A stretch of 64,000 nucleotides of DNA, from contig CANNDD010000008.1 in assembly GCA_947503285.1 (NCBI GenBank), positions 62,001 to 126,000 of the forward strand. The letters are read 5' to 3'. A program made the position numbers and the translations under genes. Shown here in pieces: positions 1 through 7,266 of the stretch. The stretch's first letter is position 1, and every line of letters begins with the position of its first letter. Origin of the DNA: an uncultured Croceitalea sp. (GTDB taxonomy: Bacteria; Bacteroidota; Bacteroidia; Flavobacteriales; Flavobacteriaceae). The notes beneath the pieces were generated by a model, which was given only the letters and a program-made list of their open reading frames with translations, searched no databases and had not been told where the DNA came from.

Positions 1-1112
1 TACGCCGCTCCCTTAAAAACTTTGCCGTGATGGTGGTTTTAAGTGTGTTGACGGCGTTTTTGTTCTTTTACTTTTTTCCACTTCGTGACGAGTCTTCTGA
101 GTTATTGGCTCGCACTGCACCAGATATTCGAGATGTTTTGATTGCCTTTTTCGGTGGCTTGGCACTGGTGGTGGCCAGGGCCAAAAAGGGAACCATTGCC
201 AGTGTGATTTTCGGAGTGGCCATTGCTACTGCTTTGATGCCGCCGTTATGTACCGTAGGTTTTGGCTTGGCCATCGGCAAACCACTTTATGCTTTGGGTG
301 CCATGTACCTGTTTACCATTAATACCATATTCATTGCCTTGGCCACCTTTTTGGTCATTAAGTACCTCCGTTTTCCAATGGTGCGTTATGCCAATTCAAA
401 AAGGCGAAGATTGGTTGCGAGATTGGCTTCTGTGGTAGGCTTGGCGGTCATGATTCCCGCAGGGATAACTTTTTACAACGTTTTGCAGAAATCGTTGTTC
501 TTAAAACAGGCCCAAGAATTTTTAGCGGACACTGTTGAGATCTATGAATTTAAAGACAATGGTCGTTATGAAAATGGTTTGACCGATATCCATTTTGACG
601 AAAAGTTGGGATCTTACCTTGAAGTCGCCATTTTAGGTACGGAAGAAGTGCCAGAGAATATCGTTAACATGTGGCGCAATAAGAAGAATACCTATACCCG
701 ATTGAAAGATGCCGATCTAAGGGTCTTGCAGGGTGGGCGCGATGATTCAGAACAGAAATTCAACTATGTCAATGAGCTTTACGAATCAAAAAAAGCAGAG
801 CTGTTGACGAAAGAAGAACGTATAAGGGTCTTAGAGGAAGAAGTGGCAAATTTGGGTAAATATGCAGCGCAGAGCATTCCTTTTCAAGAAATAAGCGCAG
901 AAGCCAAGATCAATTATGAGAATGTGGTCGGATTAGGATTTTCAAACCGAATCCAAACTGATTTTAATAAATTGGATACCGTGGCATTGTTTGAGCTGCA
1001 GCTCAAAAAGGGACTAACCTCGGATCAACGCCAAGGAGAACTAAAAAAAATGACCTCATGGCTTAGGGTGCGCCTAAAAGATAGTACGCTTCAAGTCAAA
1101 ATAGTGGAATGA
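1..1112 (+). CDS. DUF389 family membrane protein (5' partial)
   Basis: The reading frame is open from the window edge (first full codon at base 3), so the N-terminus is missing and the GTG at 27 is probably internal. The visible part has about five hydrophobic segments in the first 150 residues, including a stretch with ALMPPLCTVGFGLAIG that is typical of DUF389 proteins. A soluble C-terminal region of about 200 residues follows, with a charged helical stretch near KEERIRVLEEEVANL. DUF389 proteins are inner-membrane proteins of unknown function. The family call rests on the membrane-core pattern; no substrate can be inferred. The next gene is convergent. Confidence 0.75.
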   Translation, partial: RRSLKNFAVMVVLSVLTAFLFFYFFPLRDESSELLARTAPDIRDVLIAFFGGLALVVARAKKGTIASVIFGVAIATALMPPLCTVGFGLAIGKPLYALGAMYLFTINTIFIALATFLVIKYLRFPMVRYANSKRRRLVARLASVVGLAVMIPAGITFYNVLQKSLFLKQAQEFLADTVEIYEFKDNGRYENGLTDIHFDEKLGSYLEVAILGTEEVPENIVNMWRNKKNTYTRLKDADLRVLQGGRDDSEQKFNYVNELYESKKAELLTKEERIRVLEEEVANLGKYAAQSIPFQEISAEAKINYENVVGLGFSNRIQTDFNKLDTVALFELQLKKGLTSDQRQGELKKMTSWLRVRLKDSTLQVKIVE

Positions 1113-1187
1113 TATTTCCTGCTATCACCAGAATTCAGTGAAGTTGTTTCAAGGATAATTGGAAGTATTAGAAGGTCGGGGTTTGGG

Positions 1188-1955
1188 TCAATTGCGTTCT
1201 TCAATATACATTTGCCGAACTTTTTTGAAAAGTTCTGAAGAATATACAAAGTCCGTAACGGCCTTGTTATCGGTTTTGAAAATTTCCTTATTGGTTCCTT
1301 CCCACTCCTTATAACCGTTTTTTAGGAATATGATTTTTTCCCCAATTTCCATTACGGAATTCATATCATGGGTGTTGATTATCGTAGTGATGTTATATTC
1401 TTGGGTTATCTCTTGAATCAGGTTGTCCATAAGGATGGCGGTCTTGGGGTCCAATCCGGAATTTGGCTCATCGCAAAAGAGGTATTTTGGGTTCATTACG
1501 ATTGCCCGGGCAATGGCGACCCTTTTTTGCATACCCCCGGATATTTCAGAAGGATATTTCTTATGGGCATCGATCAAGTTTACCCGTTGTAAGACCTCAT
1601 CGACCCTATCCCTTAATTCGCCCTTGCTTTTTTTGGTAAACATATCCATTGGAAACATTACATTTTCCTCAACCGTCATCGAATCGAACAGGGCGCTTCC
1701 TTGAAAGACCATTCCCATCTCTTGTCGTAAATCACGACGCTCACCTGATGATAATTCTGAATATACCTGTCCACTATAGCAAATACTGCCTTCTTCAAGT
1801 TCAAAAAGGCCCAATAGGCATTTTAGGAATACTGTTTTTCCGGATCCACTTTGTCCAATGATCAAGTTGGTCTTGCCTTGATCGAAACAAGTGGTTATAC
1901 CCTTAAGAACATGGGTGTCACCGAACGATTTATGTACATTGCTTACCTCGATCAT
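1188..1955 (-). CDS. mlaF: MlaF-like ABC transporter ATP-binding protein
   Basis: ATPase subunit of an MCE/Mla-type phospholipid transporter that powers lipid movement between inner and outer membranes. Walker A GQSGSGKT lies at residues 34-41, the signature ISGGMQKR at 138-145 and Walker B YLFCDEP at 158-164. GGMQKR is characteristic of the MlaF branch rather than of drug exporters. Length is 255 aa, normal for the family. Its ATG overlaps the stop of the permease gene by 4 bases, so the two are translationally coupled. No MlaD/MCE gene follows; the next gene downstream is the convergent DUF389 gene. Confidence 0.9.
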   Translation of the reverse strand: MIEVSNVHKSFGDTHVLKGITTCFDQGKTNLIIGQSGSGKTVFLKCLLGLFELEEGSICYSGQVYSELSSGERRDLRQEMGMVFQGSALFDSMTVEENVMFPMDMFTKKSKGELRDRVDEVLQRVNLIDAHKKYPSEISGGMQKRVAIARAIVMNPKYLFCDEPNSGLDPKTAILMDNLIQEITQEYNITTIINTHDMNSVMEIGEKIIFLKNGYKEWEGTNKEIFKTDNKAVTDFVYSSELFKKVRQMYIEERN

Positions 1956-2692
1956 TGGCCTAATAAAAGTTGGGTTAATACGTAGTTCAAAATAATGATA
2001 ACAACACTCGTCCAGACAAAGGCCGTCGTACTGGCCTTACCTACTTCTAAAGCCCCGCCTTTCATATAAAAACCATGATATGACGGAACGGTAGCGATGA
2101 TAAAGGCAAACACCAAGGTTTTGATAAAGGCATAGGTAACATGAAAAGGGATAAACTCCATTTGTAACCCTTTGATAAATTCACCGCTCGGGGCATAATC
2201 GCCAACTACTGCGGCCACCCATCCACCAAGTACACCCACGTACATAGCGATTGCAACGGCAAATGGAAACAATAGCATTGCTATAATCTTGGGGAAAACC
2301 AGATAATTCAGGGAGTTTACCCCCATAACTTCCAAAGCGTCAATCTGCTCGGTGACCCGCATAGTGCCAATACTTGAGGTAATGTAAGAACCTACCTTCC
2401 CTACCATGATAATGGAAGTAAAGGTCGGGGCAAATTCAAGAATCACCGATTGCCTGGTCGCAAAACCAATAAGGCTCTTCGGTAGAAACGGGCTGGTGAG
2501 GTTGAGCGCGGTCTGAATGGTGACGACACCACCGATAAAAAAAGCAATGAAAATGATGATGCCCATTGACCCAAAGACCAATTCATCGATTTCCTTTAAA
2601 ATAAGCGATCTCATGATACGCCATTTGGTTGGTTTCCTAAAAACCTCCCATACCATAAGAAAGTACTTACCAATCGCCGCTATGTAACCCAT
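1952..2692 (-). CDS. mlaE: MlaE-family ABC transporter permease
   Basis: Integral inner-membrane permease partner of the adjacent ATPase. The 246-aa protein has an amphipathic N-terminus followed by several membrane helices. It also carries the MlaE-type core: EFAPTFTSIIMVGKVGS in the middle, then IDALEVMGVNSLNYLVFPKI, which resembles the coupling helix that contacts MlaF. Likely role is retrograde or anterograde phospholipid transport for outer-membrane asymmetry. It is the first gene of a two-gene leftward operon and is divergent from the phosphatase gene, with about 116 bases between the two starts. Confidence 0.9.
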   Translation of the reverse strand: MGYIAAIGKYFLMVWEVFRKPTKWRIMRSLILKEIDELVFGSMGIIIFIAFFIGGVVTIQTALNLTSPFLPKSLIGFATRQSVILEFAPTFTSIIMVGKVGSYITSSIGTMRVTEQIDALEVMGVNSLNYLVFPKIIAMLLFPFAVAIAMYVGVLGGWVAAVVGDYAPSGEFIKGLQMEFIPFHVTYAFIKTLVFAFIIATVPSYHGFYMKGGALEVGKASTTAFVWTSVVIIILNYVLTQLLLGQ

Positions 2693-2777
2693 GCATTCAA
2701 ATTCTGCTTCGAACGTAAAAATACTAATATTGGTTTGTATTTAACCTTGATTTAATTTTTTAGCCAAAGTAATTCGA

Positions 2778-2785
2778 TAGCTTTG
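2778..2785 (+). promoter_or_regulatory. -7 promoter box of the phosphatase gene
   Basis: TAGCTTTG matches the Bacteroidota -7 consensus TAnnTTTG exactly. It lies 23 bases before the ATG at 2809. The alternative GTG start at 2785 overlaps this box, so it cannot be in the mRNA made from it. No clear -33 TTG is seen at the usual spacing. Confidence 0.55.
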
Positions 2786-2808
2786 TGCAGTTCATAATTT
2801 TATCCAAA

Positions 2809-4479
2809 ATGAGAAAAACCACCCTTTTACTACTTGTTTCACTGGTAATGACGGCACATTGGACTATGGGACAACGTAGAAAAAAAAATAATACACCCCC
2901 TGAAGTAAGTACTGTTGAGGCTCCACCGAAGCTTATAGTGGGCATTGTGGTCGATCAAATGCGCTATGATTATCTGACCCGTTTTTGGAACCATTACGGT
3001 GAAGGTGGTTTCAAACGAATGGCGACCCAGGGCTTCAACTGCAAAAATAACCACTTCAATTATGCGCCTACCAGTACGGGGCCAGGGCATGCTTCCGTCT
3101 ATACCGGCGCGACACCGTCAAGCCATGGTATTATCGGTAATAACTGGTTTGATAAGCAAACGGATAAAGATATCTATTGCGCTTCCGATGAAAATTATGA
3201 AACTGTGGGTACAAATTCCGAAGGCGGTAGAATGTCGCCCCGTAACCTATTGACCACAACCTTACCGGATCAATTGCGATTGCATACCCAAATGCGGGGG
3301 AAGACCATTGCGGTCGCCCTTAAAGATAGAGGTGCGGTCTTACCCGGTGGTCATACCGCAAATGCGGCCTATTGGTTTGAAGGGGGTAATACGGGAAAAT
3401 GGATAACCAGTACTTATTACATGGATAAGCTTCCTGATTGGGTAACTACATTTAATGCCTCGGGAACGATAAAGGAGTATAAAAAGGATTGGAATACACT
3501 AAAAGATATTGACTTGTATGTTGAAAGTGGGACGGATAATAACACCTACGAAGGTCTTTTTGAAACCGAGTCAAGTCCGTCCTTTCCCCATAGTACTCCA
3601 AACCTATTGAGTAAAACCGAAGATTTCGAGATCATCAAGTACACCCCTTATGGGAATAGCCTTACCACCGATTTTGCCATTGCGGCCCTAGAAAACGAAG
3701 GTCTGGGTATCGACGATATTACCGATTTTCTAGCTATAAGTTATTCCAGTACGGACTATATCGGGCATAAATTCGGGGTGAACTCAAAGGAGATACAAGA
3801 TACCTACATTCGTCTTGATATGGATTTGGAGCGTCTGTTGAACACTTTGGATGCTAAGGTCGGAAAGGGTTCTTATACCCTATTTTTGACTGCTGACCAT
3901 GGCGCGATAAATGTGCCTAGCTATCTAAAAGATGTCAAAATACCTGCTGGATATTTGGACTATGGCGAAATAAAGGAGGAGTTCACAAAATTTGTGGAAT
4001 ATCGTTTTGGCACTACCGATATCATTAAAAGTATCAGTAATTATCAAGTATTTCTAGACCATAAGGTGATTTCGAATCTTGATATGGATTTAGATGACGT
4101 TCAAGAAGAAATCGCTGCAGAGCTACTGCGATACGATGACATGGATAAAGTGTTTACCGGGTATCAAATGTGGCAGAATGACTATACCCATGGTATTCCC
4201 TATATTTTACAAAATGGATGGCATCAAAAACGTTCCGGTGATGTCTTATTCGTTCCGAAACCTGCCCATATCTCTTATGGGAGTACGGGTTCTACCCATG
4301 GGTCACCAATGATCTATGATACCCATGTTCCATTGTTGTTTTATGGCAATGGTATCAAAAAGGGGGAGACCGTTTCAAGAACCGAAATACCCGATATTGC
4401 CCCTACCATTGCAATTATGTTGGGTGTCGCTTACCCAAATGGAACTACAGGAAAGCCAATTGTTGAGGTTTTGGATTAG
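2809..4479 (+). CDS. pafA: PafA-like alkaline phosphatase (secreted)
   Basis: Member of the alkaline-phosphatase/nucleotide-pyrophosphatase superfamily, PafA type: a secreted or periplasmic phosphomonoesterase of flavobacteria. The ATG at 2809 opens a clear signal peptide (MRKTTLLLLVSLVMTAHWT). Metal-binding VVDQMR is near residue 49. The nucleophile region TSTGPGHASVYTG has its Thr near residue 90, as in PafA. KDRGAVLPGGHTANAAYWF, a DIGHKFG-like metal segment (TDYIGHKFG) and the LTADHGA metal site follow. Length is 556 aa, near the family norm of about 546. The gene ends in an interlocked stop with the glycosyltransferase gene. Regulation by phosphate cannot be judged from the promoter. Confidence 0.88.
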   Translation: MRKTTLLLLVSLVMTAHWTMGQRRKKNNTPPEVSTVEAPPKLIVGIVVDQMRYDYLTRFWNHYGEGGFKRMATQGFNCKNNHFNYAPTSTGPGHASVYTGATPSSHGIIGNNWFDKQTDKDIYCASDENYETVGTNSEGGRMSPRNLLTTTLPDQLRLHTQMRGKTIAVALKDRGAVLPGGHTANAAYWFEGGNTGKWITSTYYMDKLPDWVTTFNASGTIKEYKKDWNTLKDIDLYVESGTDNNTYEGLFETESSPSFPHSTPNLLSKTEDFEIIKYTPYGNSLTTDFAIAALENEGLGIDDITDFLAISYSSTDYIGHKFGVNSKEIQDTYIRLDMDLERLLNTLDAKVGKGSYTLFLTADHGAINVPSYLKDVKIPAGYLDYGEIKEEFTKFVEYRFGTTDIIKSISNYQVFLDHKVISNLDMDLDDVQEEIAAELLRYDDMDKVFTGYQMWQNDYTHGIPYILQNGWHQKRSGDVLFVPKPAHISYGSTGSTHGSPMIYDTHVPLLFYGNGIKKGETVSRTEIPDIAPTIAIMLGVAYPNGTTGKPIVEVLD

Positions 4480-5324
4480 GCTATCTTTTTTAAGATTCCT
4501 TTCCATCGGTAATTTCGTATAAATTTTCCCTCAGGTTTGGTCACAAAACGCGGACTGTTTCTAAAGAAGGCTTCGAGGTACCCGAACATGGTTTGAAGGT
4601 ATAACCTTGCACTTCGGGCCTGCCAGGCCATCTTTAAGGCGGTAAGTTTCGCCAGAACTATGCCGTATCTCATCTTAAAAAGCGCTTTGCCCTTGGCACG
4701 ATGATTTTTGGTAGTGTATCCATGACCGGTTGGTCGAAGGTGTTTTACTTTGAGGTTTTCATCGGTCAAGACCTCAAAATCGTGGTATTTTGCCAAAAGG
4801 GTATCTACGGTATCCCAACCGGTAGCGGGTCGTAATCCCCCAATCTTGTTAAAACAGGCTTTGTGATATAGTTTTATAGGTCCGCGCACATGATCTTTGT
4901 TTGCAATATTTTCATAGAGCCATTTGTCGTTTTTCTTTATAAATAGCAGTCCGGAGCATAGACCGAGTTTCCAATTGCCCTGAAAATGATTGCGCATTTG
5001 TTCAAAGTAATTTTTAGGCAGTACGATATCCGCATCGAATTTACCAAGCAAATCGTAATCCAAAACATGCTTTAACCCATAATTGAACGTGTCGACTACC
5101 TTCTTTCCTGGAATGTGCCCATTACTTTCGCCCTGTCTCTTAAAGACCCGTATCCACAGATGTTTTGAGGCAAAATCTGAAGCAATCGTATAGGTGTTGT
5201 CCGTTGAGTTGTCGTCTATGATCAAGAGTTCGTCAGGCGGTTGGCTTTGTTCCACCATGGAAGTCAAACAATCCGCTAGGTATTGTTCTTCATTGTGTGC
5301 GGGAATAATAATGCTGATATGCAT
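4476..5324 (-). CDS. Family 2 glycosyltransferase
   Basis: Inverting GT-A glycosyltransferase that uses a nucleotide sugar. The N-terminus MHISIIIPAHNEEQYLADCL is the classic GT2 start, followed by LLIIDDNSTDNT. The DXD metal motif is seen as FDADIVLPKNYFEQ near residue 95. A GWDTVDTLLAKYHDFEV segment corresponds to the acceptor-side region. There are no transmembrane helices, so the enzyme is cytosolic or peripheral. It is followed upstream by a methyltransferase-like gene 47 bases away on the same strand, and the two probably form a small surface-glycan unit. The acceptor is unknown. Confidence 0.85.
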   Translation of the reverse strand: MHISIIIPAHNEEQYLADCLTSMVEQSQPPDELLIIDDNSTDNTYTIASDFASKHLWIRVFKRQGESNGHIPGKKVVDTFNYGLKHVLDYDLLGKFDADIVLPKNYFEQMRNHFQGNWKLGLCSGLLFIKKNDKWLYENIANKDHVRGPIKLYHKACFNKIGGLRPATGWDTVDTLLAKYHDFEVLTDENLKVKHLRPTGHGYTTKNHRAKGKALFKMRYGIVLAKLTALKMAWQARSARLYLQTMFGYLEAFFRNSPRFVTKPEGKFIRNYRWKGILKKIA

Positions 5325-5370
5325 TCGCTAAAATTCCAAAAAAGAAATTACATATTCCAAAAAAGGCGAC

Positions 5371-5919
5371 TTATTTGATGTTCGCTACCTCATGGGTGTC
5401 GTTTCGCTCGGCATATACCAAGTAGTACCTATTGGTGAAATAACGAAGTAAGGGTCTGAGACCGATCTTCTTTGTCGGATTTGTCCATTTTACGGAATCA
5501 ACGATTTTCCAACCTGATTTTTCAAGTAACCAATCAAATTGCCAATCTTCAAATTCATGATAATGCCTATCCCAAGGGTCCGTCTTGCTTCTATAGGCCG
5601 AAGCGAACCACAACCGTAACGGTATGCTTGCGACGAGCTTGTCTCCCTTAATTTCCCTTAATACATTGAACGGGGCGATGAGATGTTCGAAAATTTCGAA
5701 CGCCGTCACAACCTGGGCATTTGAGTTTTTTATTGTGGAAAAATTCAAATCTAAATCCTCGCCTGCGGTATTGCTTACGGTATACCCTTCTTTTTTTAAG
5801 ATTTCAGAAAATGGGTTTTCGACACCCAAATCTAAAATAGCAGTTTTTTTATCAATATGCTTTTTTAAGAATTCTAAGGTTATTCGATAACGCTTGTGCG
5901 GATATTTACCTTCGTACAT
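5371..5919 (-). CDS. Class I SAM-dependent methyltransferase-like protein
   Basis: A 182-aa protein starting MYEGKYPHKRYR. AILDLGVENPFSEILKK looks like a degenerate SAM-binding motif I (DLGxxxxxF), and VVTAFEIFEHLIAPFNVL matches the motif II/III region of Methyltransf_11/23-type enzymes. The substrate is unknown. A TTG at 5934 would add five residues (LDFYS), but the ATG at 5919 is preferred. It precedes the GT2 gene on the same strand, which suggests a shared role in glycan or lipid modification. Confidence 0.7.
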   Translation of the reverse strand: MYEGKYPHKRYRITLEFLKKHIDKKTAILDLGVENPFSEILKKEGYTVSNTAGEDLDLNFSTIKNSNAQVVTAFEIFEHLIAPFNVLREIKGDKLVASIPLRLWFASAYRSKTDPWDRHYHEFEDWQFDWLLEKSGWKIVDSVKWTNPTKKIGLRPLLRYFTNRYYLVYAERNDTHEVANIK

Positions 5920-6030
5920 GCTGTAAAAATCCAAAATTTAAACAAGAAAATCTAAGAAAATCCAAAAACCATAAGAAGTTAAGGGGCATCATCCATGTAA
6001 TCAAGGGGTGCAATGCAATATCTTAGGTCA

Positions 6031-7089
6031 TTAGACCCGATAGACCACGGCATTGATGTTCATTCCCGCACCAACACTGGCAAAAATTACAACATCCCCT
6101 TTTTGAAGACCATGGTTTTCCACTTTTCCTTTTCTAACCCTATCAAATAAAATTGGGACGGTCGCTACCGAATTATTGCCCATTTCTTGGATTATCATCG
6201 GCATGACGGTTTCGGGAGCTTGTTTTCCGTATAAACGGTAGAATCTTTTGATAATGGCCTCATCCATTTTTTCATTGGCCTGATGTATGAATACTTTCTT
6301 GACCCCTTCAATGGCGACCCCACTTTTATTTAGGCAATCAGCCATCGCCTGCGGAACATGATTACATGCAAACTCGTATATTTTTCGTCCATTCATTTTT
6401 ATGTACCGGGTATCAGAGCAGCCTTCTTGATCATTGGTTTTATCAAAATATAGATAATAGGCCTCCCCATTGGCATGGGTCTGGCTTGCATGGCTCAATA
6501 TTTCCCCATAGTCGCCATCTGCTTCTAAGATACAGGCACCAGCTCCGTCAGCGAAAATCATACTGTCACGATCATGCGGATCAATAACCCTAGAAAGCGT
6601 TTCCCCTCCGATGACCAAACATTTTTTAGCCATTCCACATTGAATGTATGCCTTGGCCTGGATCAGGGCCTCTATCCAACCTGGGCAACCAAATAACATG
6701 TCATAAGCTACGCATGATGTATTTTTTATTTTGAGTAGGTGTTTTACCCTGGTAGCAAGTGAGGGTAACGTATCGCCTTGTATTTTGCCATTTTCAACGT
6801 CCCCAAAATTGTGTGCAAAAATGATATAGTCAAGGGTTTCTTTATCAATGCCTGCATCTTGGATCGCTTTTTCGGCGGCAAGAAAGCCCAGGTCTGAGGT
6901 TTTGAGCTCAGGTGGGGCATACCGCCTTTCTTCGATACCCGTAATGGCTTTGAACTTTTCAATGATGGTCTCATTCGAATGCTCAAATTGATTGCCATCG
7001 GTCCCTAAAAAACGATGTTCTAAAAAGTCTTCGTTTTTCGTAATGACCTCCGGTAAATAACTTCCGGTTCCGGTGATTCCTATTTTCAT
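6031..7089 (-). CDS. 3-oxoacyl-ACP synthase III (KASIII/FabH) family protein
   Basis: Thiolase-fold condensing enzyme of 352 aa. Start MKIGITGTGSYLPEVITKNED is typical of KASIII. The three catalytic residues are visible: Cys near 134 in DMLFGCPGWIEAL, His near 268 in VFIHQANEK, and Asn near 303 in EMGNNSVATVP. The region around the Cys (FGCPGW) differs from the FabH form (ACAGF), so this may not be the housekeeping FabH. It could make a specialised acyl chain, as KASIII-like enzymes of secondary lipid pathways do. It stands alone, with no acyl carrier protein or reductase beside it. Confidence 0.82.
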   Translation of the reverse strand: MKIGITGTGSYLPEVITKNEDFLEHRFLGTDGNQFEHSNETIIEKFKAITGIEERRYAPPELKTSDLGFLAAEKAIQDAGIDKETLDYIIFAHNFGDVENGKIQGDTLPSLATRVKHLLKIKNTSCVAYDMLFGCPGWIEALIQAKAYIQCGMAKKCLVIGGETLSRVIDPHDRDSMIFADGAGACILEADGDYGEILSHASQTHANGEAYYLYFDKTNDQEGCSDTRYIKMNGRKIYEFACNHVPQAMADCLNKSGVAIEGVKKVFIHQANEKMDEAIIKRFYRLYGKQAPETVMPMIIQEMGNNSVATVPILFDRVRKGKVENHGLQKGDVVIFASVGAGMNINAVVYRV

Positions 7090-7206
7090 GTAATGGAGTG
7101 TTAGTGTGGCTTTAATTTGTTGAAAGTTAATACAATCAAGGTTAATTATTATGCATGCATAATAAATTTATATGATATCCAATCCAAAAAAAAATACTTT
7201 GTTAAA

Positions 7207-7245
7207 AGAAAAACCCACTCCATAAATTTAAGGAATGGGCTTTTT
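7207..7245 (-). terminator. Intrinsic terminator of gcvP
   Basis: On the minus strand an 8-bp stem with one mismatch (CCCACTCC against GGAATGGG, plus-strand 7214-7221 and 7232-7239) is followed by a T-rich run (A-rich at 7208-7213 on the plus strand). It lies about 25 bases past the gcvP stop. Confidence 0.75.
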
Positions 7246-7266
7246 CGCTATATTCTAAAGGGTTTC

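Noticed and set aside
2785-2808. GTG start that would lengthen the PafA-like protein by eight residues
   Set aside because: The codon overlaps the -7 promoter box, and the ATG at 2809 gives a standard signal peptide.
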